From: Acidobacteriaceae bacterium | Lineage (GTDB): Bacteria > Acidobacteriota > Terriglobia > Terriglobales > Acidobacteriaceae | Assembly (NCBI GenBank): GCA_003135315.1 | Contig: PLBD01000270.1 | Location: forward strand, 1-7,303 | Direction: 5' to 3' | Length of the DNA stretch: 7,303 nt | Part shown: positions 1-5,577 of the stretch, in pieces | Layout: each line of letters opens with the position of its first letter | How positions within the stretch are numbered: position 1 is the first letter of the stretch | The notes under the pieces: model-generated | What the model was told of the DNA's origin: nothing | The model's input: the letters and a program-made list of their open reading frames with translations, nothing else | Database searches by the model: none | Program-made: the position numbers and the translations under genes

Positions 1-43
1 AGCGCCTTTTCACGGCGCACTTCTACGGTAGTTACTTTGCAAG

Positions 44-70
44 GTAAGTATGCTGTTTTAAGATACTTAC
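44..70. repeat. 8-bp inverted repeat GTAAGTAT / ATACTTAC
   Basis: GTAAGTAT at 44-51 is the perfect reverse complement of 63-70, separated by 11 bases. The overlapping AGGTAAGT at 42-49 is also perfectly complementary to ACTTACCT at 102-109. The left arm can therefore pair with either of two partners, giving two mutually exclusive hairpins. Function unknown; it could be an operator or an RNA switch-like element, or chance. Confidence 0.45.
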
Positions 71-292
71 GTGATTGCTTTCAAAGTATTGATCCCAGAG
101 GACTTACCTGTCGTACTAAAATGCTCTATTCTTCAATCACTTAGACTAGAAATTTTGCCGTCACTGGCAACTCACCACCTCGAGCACCCAGATTTTCAAA
201 GAGCACCAGACGGCAGGTCCCCACAGTCCCCGCCGTATTGGGCAAACTAAGCCCAACTTACAACCCTAGCTCACCACCAGAACTTGTCAAGA

Positions 293-318
293 TTACGAAA
301 GGACTTGTACTTTCGTAA
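293..318. repeat. 9-bp perfect inverted repeat upstream of small secreted-protein gene
   Basis: TTACGAAAG (293-301) and CTTTCGTAA (310-318) are perfect complements around an 8-base loop. No T-run follows, which argues against an intrinsic terminator. It ends about 55 bases before the candidate -10 box of the plus-strand gene, so a regulator-binding site or an RNA hairpin is plausible. No known operator consensus was recognised. Confidence 0.5.
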
Positions 319-372
319 CCCTGCTCCTCAAGCGTCGGCCAATTGTCCTAAGCGAGAATCGATTGCTCGTTG

Positions 373-378
373 TACAAT
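373..378 (+). promoter_or_regulatory. Candidate -10 box (TACAAT) for the small secreted protein
   Basis: TACAAT differs from the consensus TATAAT at one base and would place the transcription start near 385, giving a leader of about 24 bases before the GTG at 409. No good -35 hexamer sits 16-18 bases upstream. If real, it makes the upstream in-frame TTG at 370 impossible as a start and supports the GTG. Confidence 0.3.
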
Positions 379-408
379 CCTTCCCAGGTTCTGTTACATG
401 GTGAGCTT

Positions 409-693
409 GTGAAGAAAATCACAGCCTGTATTCCACTTGCCCTTCTAGCTCTGGTGCTATTCGGGCCGACTGCTGTCTACGCCCGCAAGACCACTGAGCA
501 CCCGAAAGCGCAAAACCCCACGGCGGAGCACCCCGGGACAAAGAACTCCAAGGCGCAAGAAAAGGCGCAGAAGCAGTGGAATAAACAGCGCAAAGAGCAA
601 GCCAAAGCGCAGAAAAAGCAACAGAAGGAGCAAAAAAAGGAGCAGAAAAAGAACGCGAAGCAGTTGAATAAGAAGACTACCTCGGTGACCTAG
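409..693 (+). CDS. Small secreted Lys/Gln-rich protein, function unknown
   Basis: A 94-residue protein. Residues 1-25 form a textbook Sec signal peptide: two lysines, a hydrophobic core (ACIPLALLALVLFG) and a likely cleavage after VYA. The mature part of about 69 residues contains 19 lysines and 12 glutamines and has KEQK/KAQK repeats, predicting a strongly basic helical, possibly coiled-coil, periplasmic or secreted peptide. GTG at 409 is chosen because it begins exactly at the signal peptide and GGTGAG at 400-405 can serve as a ribosome site, though its spacing is short. An in-frame TTG at 370 would add 13 residues ahead of the signal peptide and is less likely. It is the only plus-strand gene and converges on the SPOR gene. 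No domain or family with known function was recognised. Binding to acidic polymers is only a guess from charge. The coding sequence has a run of seven A at 632-638. Confidence 0.7.
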   Translation: MKKITACIPLALLALVLFGPTAVYARKTTEHPKAQNPTAEHPGTKNSKAQEKAQKQWNKQRKEQAKAQKKQQKEQKKEQKKNAKQLNKKTTSVT

Positions 694-819
694 AATATCT
701 GCGTAGAACTGCTACCCCTCAGTAATTCCCAGTCTCGCCCTCACGAAAGACAATTCCGCTAATCCCTCTAACTAGGCTGCTGGCTGAGTGCAGAACGAAC
801 GGTACAAGGCTGACGACTG

Positions 820-1542
820 CTATCTCTTGATGATCGGATTGTAGCCTTCCGCCACCAGTTTGGCCTTCATGGCTTCCGCGTCCGCCACGCTGGAGAACGG
901 CCCTACCTGCACGTGATAGAACTTGTCGTTGGTGACCGGATTGTTCACCACAAACACGTTGTAGTTCTTCTTACGTAAGGCCCCGGCGAGCGCGACCGCA
1001 TCGTCCTCACGGGAAACCGCCGCAATCTGCACCACAATGGTTCCCGGCCCGGTCACGGGAGACGTGTGCGAGGCGGCCTCGGGACTGCGGGCCGCAGCGG
1101 CGGGTGCGCTGACCGCTGGACTGGGGGCTGTCTCAGGCGCAACTTTCGGCTTTGGATCGCGCGCAGCCGCGGTAGCCGGTTGCGAGGCCACCGGAGACGC
1201 CTTGGCTTCGTTGTCGTTCTGCTGCACTGCTTTGTAGAACGTCAACGGCCCCTGTGGAGCGGCATTAGCCTCATCGGTAGCCGGAGCCGGCGCATCAGAC
1301 TTGGCGGCAACCGCGGCCGAGGGCTTGCTTTCGCCGCCTCCCGAGCTTGCCTGCACGGAATCGGACGAAGCGTTTACCTGCGCCGGCTGATCGTTCAGCG
1401 CCTGCTCGTGGCCCGAACTCTTGCCCAGCGAATAACCGATGGAAAAGAAAACACCGCAGATGGCTGCCAGCAGAAAAAAAAGTCCCAGCAGCTTGCCGGC
1501 GCCCAGGGTTATTTCGGTGTCGTCAGATGCCATCGTGTGCAC
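820..1542 (-). CDS. Membrane-anchored SPOR-domain protein
   Basis: A 240-residue bitopic protein. A short cytoplasmic N-terminus precedes one membrane helix at about residues 17-39 (LLGLFFLLAAICGVFF). Next comes an Ala/Pro/Ser-rich flexible linker (about 45-165) containing an LTFYKAV segment near 100-106, a pattern seen in FtsN-like proteins. The C-terminal SPOR domain spans about 165-240 (starting IVVQIAAV, with the FYHVQVGPF strand and ending GYNPIIKR). SPOR domains bind glycan strands lacking stem peptides and localise proteins to septal or remodelled peptidoglycan, so a role in division or envelope remodelling is inferred. The GTG at 1542 is preferred over ATG at 1533 because GAGG at 1549-1552 lies 6 bases ahead of it, versus 15 for the ATG. 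It follows slipin by 27 bases and is probably cotranscribed with it. The 126 bases between its stop and the convergent plus-strand gene contain no clear terminator with a T-run. Confidence 0.88.
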   Translation of the reverse strand: MHTMASDDTEITLGAGKLLGLFFLLAAICGVFFSIGYSLGKSSGHEQALNDQPAQVNASSDSVQASSGGGESKPSAAVAAKSDAPAPATDEANAAPQGPLTFYKAVQQNDNEAKASPVASQPATAAARDPKPKVAPETAPSPAVSAPAAAARSPEAASHTSPVTGPGTIVVQIAAVSREDDAVALAGALRKKNYNVFVVNNPVTNDKFYHVQVGPFSSVADAEAMKAKLVAEGYNPIIKR

Positions 1543-1569
1543 AGATATCCTCGCTCAATTGGGCCGCTT

Positions 1570-2370
1570 TCATCCCTTGTCCGCCGGGGCTTCCAGGGCG
1601 GCGATCTTCGCTTTATCCAGTTTCACCAGGCTGTGCAGACCCGCCAGCAGGTCCACCGGCACTGGAAAGATAATCGTCGTATTTTTCTCCACGCCGATCT
1701 CGGTCAGCGTCTGCAGGTAGCGCAACTGAATACTGACCGGTTCGCTGGCCAGCAGGTGGGCAGCATCAATCAGGCGTTGCGCCGCGGCGAATTCGCCTTC
1801 GGCGTGAATGATCTTCGAGCGCTTCTCGCGTTCGGCCTCGGCCTGCTTCGCCATCGCGCGCGTCATCGTCTCCGGCAGATCGACTTGCTTCACCTCGACG
1901 TTGCTAACCTTCACGCCCCAGGGATCGGTGTGCTGATCCAGAATCGACTGCAGCCGCAGGTTGATCTTCTCGCGATGCGCCAGCAACTCGTCCAAATCGA
2001 CTTCGCCCAGCACCGAGCGCAACGTGGTCTGTGCGAACTGCGACGTCTGGTACATGTAATTCGACACCGCGACCACCGCTTTGTTGGAATCCACCACGCG
2101 CAGGAAGATGACCGCGTTCACCTTCAGCGTTACGTTGTCGCGGGTGATGATGTCCTGCGGCGGAACTTCCAGCGCCTCCTGCCGAAGTGAGACGCGCACC
2201 ATGCGGTCAATCGGCGCGAAGACCAGTATGATGCCGGGGCCCTTCGCGGTGCCCAGCAAACGCCCAAGGCGGAAAATAACGCCGCGTTCATACTCGGCCA
2301 GTATCTTGATCGAGTTGATGATGTAGAGAACGACAATAACGATGACAACGATGCCAGCTATACCGGGCAC
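1570..2370 (-). CDS. Slipin / stomatin-like SPFH (band 7) protein
   Basis: A 266-residue prokaryotic stomatin. An N-terminal hydrophobic segment (about residues 2-24, PGIAGIVVIVIVVLYIINS) anchors it in the membrane. It is followed by the SPFH/band 7 domain: EYERGVIFRLGR near 27-37, GPGIILVFAPIDR near 45-55, RQEALEVPPQDIITRDNV near 63-79 and WGVKVSNVEVKQVDLP near 151-166. A helical, oligomerising coiled-coil region follows (AKQAEAEREKRSKIIHAEGE). SPFH proteins form large membrane rings or microdomains. Near the C-terminus, NTTIIFPVPVDLLAGL (about 230-245) is the hydrophobic stretch whose counterpart in Pyrococcus p-stomatin is cut by its NfeD partner. The start is GTG 2370, with GGAGG six bases upstream. 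A longer frame to 2523 would add 51 residues encoded partly by intergenic repeats and is rejected; 266 residues suits the family. nfeD is the upstream neighbour, separated by an unusual 207-base repeat-bearing gap. Confidence 0.93.
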   Translation of the reverse strand: MPGIAGIVVIVIVVLYIINSIKILAEYERGVIFRLGRLLGTAKGPGIILVFAPIDRMVRVSLRQEALEVPPQDIITRDNVTLKVNAVIFLRVVDSNKAVVAVSNYMYQTSQFAQTTLRSVLGEVDLDELLAHREKINLRLQSILDQHTDPWGVKVSNVEVKQVDLPETMTRAMAKQAEAEREKRSKIIHAEGEFAAAQRLIDAAHLLASEPVSIQLRYLQTLTEIGVEKNTTIIFPVPVDLLAGLHSLVKLDKAKIAALEAPADKG

Positions 2371-2376
2371 GATGTG

Positions 2377-2381
2377 CCTCC
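2377..2381 (-). promoter_or_regulatory. Shine-Dalgarno GGAGG fixing the slipin start at GTG 2370
   Basis: The minus strand reads GGAGG, then six bases (CACATC), then GTG. This is near-ideal spacing and decides against the much longer upstream extension of the frame. Confidence 0.8.
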
Positions 2382-2416
2382 AGCTAATCAGAAGTGTAGA
2401 ACGTGTACTACTGCTG

Positions 2417-2445
2417 ATTGTAGGCTCATGTAGCGGGGAACCCAA
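2417..2445 (-). promoter_or_regulatory. Candidate sigma70-type promoter for slipin-SPOR
   Basis: On the minus strand TTGGGT (2445-2440) is followed after exactly 17 bases by TACAAT (2422-2417). The -10 matches 5/6 and the -35 only 3/6. Transcription would start near 2410, leaving a leader of about 40 bases that contains the GGAGG. It would allow slipin and the SPOR gene to be transcribed independently of nfeD. Confidence 0.4.
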
Positions 2446-2453
2446 GTTGGCAA

Positions 2454-2495
2454 CAGAAGCCAGTAGCCAGCATTCAGTTGCCAGTTGCCGGTAGC
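2454..2495. repeat. Heptanucleotide tandem array A (6 degenerate units)
   Basis: Reading the plus strand in steps of seven gives CAGAAGC, CAGTAGC, CAGCATT, CAGTTGC, CAGTTGC, CGGTAGC. The CAG start is kept in five of six units and the ending GC in five of six. It lies between nfeD and slipin and is inverted relative to array B. It resembles in style the heptameric short tandem repeats known from cyanobacterial intergenic regions, but the unit differs. Confidence 0.75.
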
Positions 2496-2512
2496 GATGT
2501 TGACGGGGATTA

Positions 2513-2549
2513 CGGTTTGGCAACCGCTAGGCTCCGTTGCCAGAAACGG
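2513..2549. repeat. Two small stem-loops between the heptad arrays
   Basis: CGGTT 2513-2517 pairs with AACCG 2522-2526 around TGGC, and CCGTT 2534-2538 pairs with AACGG 2545-2549 around a 6-base loop. They sit inside the loop that would form if arrays A and B paired, suggesting a branched structure in the nfeD-slipin intergenic RNA. No T-run follows on either strand. Confidence 0.45.
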
Positions 2550-2555
2550 CGTGAT

Positions 2556-2583
2556 TTTACTGACTACTGACTACTGGCTACTG
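2556..2583. repeat. Heptanucleotide tandem array B (4 units), overlapping the nfeD stop
   Basis: On the minus strand the units read CAGTAGC, CAGTAGT, CAGTAGT, CAGTAAA. The first unit supplies the last codon (CAG, Gln) and the stop (TAG) of nfeD. The motif is the same as array A but in opposite orientation, and CTGGCTACTG at 2574-2583 is the perfect complement of CAGTAGCCAG at 2461-2470. Confidence 0.8.
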
Positions 2584-3858
2584 TTTTTCCACTTCCAGCT
2601 CCAGCCCCTCCACCTTGCGGACGACGACGTGATCGCCAATCCCAACCCGTGAAGGCGCGTGCGCGTTCCATATTTCGCCGAGCACGAACACCTTCCCTTC
2701 CGGATCGATGTCCGTCCGCGCTTCTCCAATTGCGCCGATCATCCCCTGGCTTCCCGTCACAACTTTGTTGCGGCGCGCACGCAGCGCGATCGTCATCAGG
2801 AAAACGGTGATTGCGCCGATGGGCACGCTGACGCCCAGCGCCGTCCACAGGCTGACGCGCATTTGCGGAATGGGGCCGTCCACAAGCAGCAACCCGCCCA
2901 GCGTCAGCAGAGCGACGCCGCCAAGGCCGAGCACCCCATGGGTACCGAACTTCGCCTCCAGCACAAACAGCACAAACGCCCCCATGATGAGCGTGAACGA
3001 CGCGTAGCGCGTGGGCAGCAGGTTCAGTGCGAACAGCGCCAGCAGAATGAAGATGACTCCCACCACCCCGGGCACAATAGCGCCGGGATGATTGAACTCC
3101 GCGTAGAGCGCCAGCGCGCCCACCGCCAGCACAATGAAGGCAATGTTGGGGTCCAGCAGGAAGTCGAGGATCTGTTGCCGCAGAGTCATCGGCATATCGT
3201 CTACCTTCGCTCCCACCAGGTCCAGCTTCACCTGCTTGCCATCGAAGCGCTTTATCGTGCGGCCTTGAATCTGTCGGAAAAGATCATCTTGGTCCTTGGC
3301 GACAATGTCGATCAGGTGCTGTTGCAGCGCTTCCTGATCGGTCCACGATTTCGACTCGCGCACCGCGCTCTCCGCCAGTTGCACATTGCGTCCCCGCGGT
3401 CCAACGAACGAACGCATGAAGGCGGCCGAGTCGTTCTCGACCTTCGCTTTCATGATGTCGTCCATCTTCTCGCCGCCCAGCGTCACCGGATGGGCCGCGC
3501 CGGTGTTGGTCCCGGGGGCCATCGCGGCAATGTCTGCCGACTCCAGGATGAAGAACCCCGCTGACGCCGCATTGGCGCCGCTGGGCGCTACGTACACGAT
3601 CACCGGCACGGGCGAGGCGAGAATTTTCTGGATGATCTCGCGGGTGGAGTCGACCAGGCCGCCGGGGGTGCGCAGCTCGATCAGTACCGCGTCCGCATTG
3701 GTCTGGCGGGCATGCTCGACGGCGCGCTCAACATATTCGGCGCTGATGGGCTGGATGGTGTCGTCCACGCGGATCTTGACGACACTGCTGGCAAAGGAAC
3801 TGGCGGATGCCAGCAACCCCAGGGCAAAGCAGCAAAGGACAGATTGAATTCGAGACAT
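2578..3858 (-). CDS. nfeD: Long-form NfeD membrane-bound serine protease (stomatin operon partner)
   Basis: A 426-residue protein with the full NfeD-long architecture. A signal peptide at 1-24 is followed by a ClpP/SppA-like protease domain (about 25-225), with the oxyanion-loop motif TPGG at 64-67, nucleophile Ser99 in NAASAGFF and probable general base Lys139 in AKVENDSAAFMRS. The family uses a Ser-Lys dyad. About four or five membrane segments follow (roughly 236-256, 259-282, 286-303, 307-327 and 338-358), then a C-terminal OB-fold NfeD domain (about 365-424). Characterised relatives cut the hydrophobic C-terminal region of partner stomatins, and slipin is the next gene. The ATG at 3858 has GGAGG four bases upstream, within a hairpin. 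The gene starts 30 bases after the TPR stop, so cotranscription is likely. Its last codon and stop come from a heptad repeat array, so its very end may have been reshaped by repeat insertion. Confidence 0.93.
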   Translation of the reverse strand: MSRIQSVLCCFALGLLASASSFASSVVKIRVDDTIQPISAEYVERAVEHARQTNADAVLIELRTPGGLVDSTREIIQKILASPVPVIVYVAPSGANAASAGFFILESADIAAMAPGTNTGAAHPVTLGGEKMDDIMKAKVENDSAAFMRSFVGPRGRNVQLAESAVRESKSWTDQEALQQHLIDIVAKDQDDLFRQIQGRTIKRFDGKQVKLDLVGAKVDDMPMTLRQQILDFLLDPNIAFIVLAVGALALYAEFNHPGAIVPGVVGVIFILLALFALNLLPTRYASFTLIMGAFVLFVLEAKFGTHGVLGLGGVALLTLGGLLLVDGPIPQMRVSLWTALGVSVPIGAITVFLMTIALRARRNKVVTGSQGMIGAIGEARTDIDPEGKVFVLGEIWNAHAPSRVGIGDHVVVRKVEGLELEVEKQ

Positions 3859-3861
3859 ATG

Positions 3862-3877
3862 CCCTCCTTCCGGAGGA
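3862..3877 (-). promoter_or_regulatory. Hairpin sequestering the nfeD Shine-Dalgarno
   Basis: On the minus strand CCTCC (3876-3872), GGAA (3871-3868) and GGAGG (3867-3863) form a perfect 5-bp stem capped by a GNRA-type tetraloop. A T-G wobble pair (3877/3862) extends it. The right arm is the Shine-Dalgarno of nfeD and the left arm equals the anti-Shine-Dalgarno core. The left arm starts 12 bases after the preceding stop codon, so a ribosome finishing the TPR gene should open it. Confidence 0.6.
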
Positions 3878-3888
3878 ATGTTCCACTT

Positions 3889-5526
3889 CTATTGTGCACC
3901 CGTTTGCCGCACAGCGATATCGTGTTTCAGCGCCAGTGCGGTTGCGTTCGCTGGCTCCAGTGCCAGCGCTCGATCGACTTCGCCGGCCGCCGCCTGCATC
4001 TGGTTCTGCTTCAGATCAAGCCGGGCGAGCACCAGCAGGCCATCGACATTCGGTTTCAGGCGAACCGAGGTTTGCGCTTCAGCCCGCGCGCCGCTCGCGT
4101 CGCCCTTCTTCTCCAGCAGCAGCGCCAATTGCGCATGTGCCACTACGTTGCTGGAGTCAGCCCCGATAGCGGCACGGAATTGAGCCTCGGCCTGGTCCGG
4201 CAGGTTTTTCGCCAGCAATTCCTTGCCTTGCTCCACGTGATACGCGGCGTGCGTGTTCTTATCCTTGGTCGCCAGGCGCGCTTCCGTGAAGTTTTGGATC
4301 TGCATTTGGATCTGCCGATAGGAAGTCTCATCGTAGTTGCGCTTGATCCGCTCCATGGGAAGGTGCGGCTGGGCGGTTGGCAACAACGCATTGCCTGCGG
4401 CATTGACCGGCAATGGCGGCGGAGGCGGTACGCCGCGATTGATCATGTCCAGCAGCGCCTTGGCCTCGGCGTCGGTTGGGCGTTGCTGTAGCTCCTCCTT
4501 CAACTGCCGGCCGGCCGCGGCGCTGTCTCCATTCTTGAAGAGCGCGACCGCCAGGTTGAAGCGGTAATCCGAATCGTTAGGGTCGGCGTTGACCGCCTTC
4601 GAGAAATACTCCACCGCAGCAGCCCGGCGTCCACGCCGAGCCTCTACCACGCCCATATTGTTGTAGAGCTCGGTCAGCGGCACTCGGGTCAACAGGTAAT
4701 TGAACGCCGAAAGGGCCTTGTCGAAGTTGCCACGATAAAACTCCGCCATTCCCAGCAGAAAACTCGCTTCGCCCGCGGCCGGATCGGTTTTGGGTATGCG
4801 GGCAAACCACACCGAGGCCGATTCGTATTCGTGATTGTCAAAATACGTCCTGCCCAACTGCAGCATGGCCGGAGTGTAACTGGGATTAAGCTTCAGCGCT
4901 TCGTGAAAGTAGTGGACCCGCTGCTGGTAACTGGTGGCCATCGTTCCGCGAATGTAGTTCTCGAAGGCATCCAGCCGGACCGGCGGAACGGCCTTCAGGA
5001 ACTGATCGCGCGTGGTTGCAGGATGCCCCGGCATTTGCTGCAACACCTCCCAGGCCAGCATAGTCTGCAGGTCGATCAGAGTAGTGAGCGGGCCACTGCT
5101 TTCCACTGGCGGATACAGGTGCAGCTTCTTCATGTCGAGCAGTTGCGCATGGGCAGTAAAGACTTTGCCGTCGTAGGTGTAGCTGCCCATCACGACATAA
5201 TCCGCGTCCATTTGCTCGGCAATGCGATAGATCGTCGCTCGCGAGGGCAGCACGTTCTGCGGAATACCCGAATGGTCGAGGGCATGAATCCGGTCCTCGC
5301 GGCTGATGACATAAAGCTGCGAAGAAGCCATGTGCTGGGACAGGACTTCAGGAAATGCTTCTCCGATCCACTCCAGTCCCGGAGCGCTCGACTGGTTTTC
5401 GAAGGGCATAACCATCAGGGTCTGCGTGCCGGGAGCGGACTGGCCGGCCGCATTCTGGCAGACCAGGCCGCCCACAGCGGCCAGAATGATGGTAAGACTA
5501 TGAAAGATTCGGCGTGGGACGGACAA
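3889..5526 (-). CDS. Exported FlgO/TolB-like plus TPR-repeat protein
   Basis: A 545-residue protein with an N-terminal signal peptide (RR, then SLTIILAAVGGLVC; likely cleavage near residues 28-31, no good lipobox). Residues about 34-165 form an alpha/beta domain of the FlgO/TolB N-terminal kind, with TLMVMPFENQS, EWIGEAFPEVLSQHM, YVISREDR and MDADYVVMGSYTYDG. Five TPR-type helical pairs follow at roughly 186-219, 220-253, 254-285, 286-319 and 320-353. A 70-residue linker contains VPPPPPLP (366-373), and about three more TPRs lie at 428-529. TPRs mediate protein-protein contacts, so a periplasmic or outer-membrane assembly role is likely; exact function unknown. The start is TTG 5526, with no Shine-Dalgarno and a perfect TATAAT just upstream. 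There is no better start before the signal peptide, and the next ATG lies within the first strand of the mature domain. The gene precedes nfeD by 30 bases. Confidence 0.82.
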   Translation of the reverse strand: MSVPRRIFHSLTIILAAVGGLVCQNAAGQSAPGTQTLMVMPFENQSSAPGLEWIGEAFPEVLSQHMASSQLYVISREDRIHALDHSGIPQNVLPSRATIYRIAEQMDADYVVMGSYTYDGKVFTAHAQLLDMKKLHLYPPVESSGPLTTLIDLQTMLAWEVLQQMPGHPATTRDQFLKAVPPVRLDAFENYIRGTMATSYQQRVHYFHEALKLNPSYTPAMLQLGRTYFDNHEYESASVWFARIPKTDPAAGEASFLLGMAEFYRGNFDKALSAFNYLLTRVPLTELYNNMGVVEARRGRRAAAVEYFSKAVNADPNDSDYRFNLAVALFKNGDSAAAGRQLKEELQQRPTDAEAKALLDMINRGVPPPPPLPVNAAGNALLPTAQPHLPMERIKRNYDETSYRQIQMQIQNFTEARLATKDKNTHAAYHVEQGKELLAKNLPDQAEAQFRAAIGADSSNVVAHAQLALLLEKKGDASGARAEAQTSVRLKPNVDGLLVLARLDLKQNQMQAAAGEVDRALALEPANATALALKHDIAVRQTGAQ

Positions 5527-5535
5527 AGCAACTAG

Positions 5536-5541
5536 ATTATA
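5536..5541 (-). promoter_or_regulatory. Perfect -10 box TATAAT predicting a leaderless TPR transcript
   Basis: TATAAT on the minus strand ends ten bases before the TTG start, so transcription should begin around 5529, leaving roughly 3 bases of leader. No convincing -35 lies 16-18 bases upstream. The box is flanked by the inverted pair GCAAC (5549-5545) and GTTGC (5532-5528), which could be an operator or chance. Confidence 0.5.
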
Positions 5542-5577
5542 GCTGTTGCAGATCGGTGAACGGGCCGCTGATCGCTC

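Larger units (their letters stand above)
1..408. other. Gene-free left region with several stem-loops
   Basis: No convincing coding region is visible on either strand; frames are short and stop-rich, and base composition is visibly less G+C-rich than the genes to the right. The stretch carries several perfect inverted repeats: GCGCC 2-6 with 14-18, GTAAGTAT 44-51 with 63-70, TTGCC 155-159 with 166-170, TTGGGC 238-243 with 251-256 and TTACGAAAG 293-301 with 310-318. Direct repeats are also present: CTCACCACC at 171-179 and 270-278, and GAGCACC at 182-188 and 201-207. None of the hairpins is followed by a T-run, so they are not standard terminators. It could be an upstream control region, an untranslated leader or a structured RNA; I do not recognise a known RNA family. 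Confidence 0.5.

Noticed and set aside
293..318. Intrinsic terminator at the 9-bp hairpin
   Set aside because: Stem is not G+C-rich and no T-run follows on either strand.
1..369. tRNA or known riboswitch
   Set aside because: No T-loop consensus (GGTTCGAATCC-like) on either strand and no riboswitch core recognised.
370..408. TTG 370 as start of the small secreted protein
   Set aside because: It would put 13 residues before a perfectly formed signal peptide and overlaps a candidate -10 box.
694..819. Bidirectional terminator between the convergent genes
   Set aside because: Only weak 4-bp pairings such as CTGC/GCAG were found, with no T-run, so no terminator is annotated.
1066..2190. Long plus-strand open frame (374 codons) across the SPOR and slipin genes
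   Set aside because: It lies opposite two well-recognised genes, crosses their boundary, and its translation is Arg/Gln/Leu-rich without any domain; it is a product of G+C-rich codon bias on the other strand.
2371..2523. 51-residue N-terminal extension of slipin
   Set aside because: Encoded partly by a heptad repeat array and a candidate promoter, not hydrophobic or signal-like, and GGAGG sits six bases before the internal GTG 2370.
2454..2583. CRISPR array or insertion-sequence ends
   Set aside because: Units are only seven bases and contiguous without spacers; no transposase or target-site duplication is visible.
2659..3564. Plus-strand open frame of 301 codons opposite nfeD
   Set aside because: His/Arg/Gln-rich translation with no recognisable motif, fully inside a clear protease gene on the minus strand.
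3712..4491. Plus-strand open frame of 259 codons opposite nfeD and the TPR gene
   Set aside because: Spans the junction of two real genes and shows no domain; antisense shadow.
4831..5535. Plus-strand open frame of 234 codons opposite the TPR gene
   Set aside because: No motif, and the minus strand encodes signal peptide, FlgO-like domain and TPRs across the same bases.
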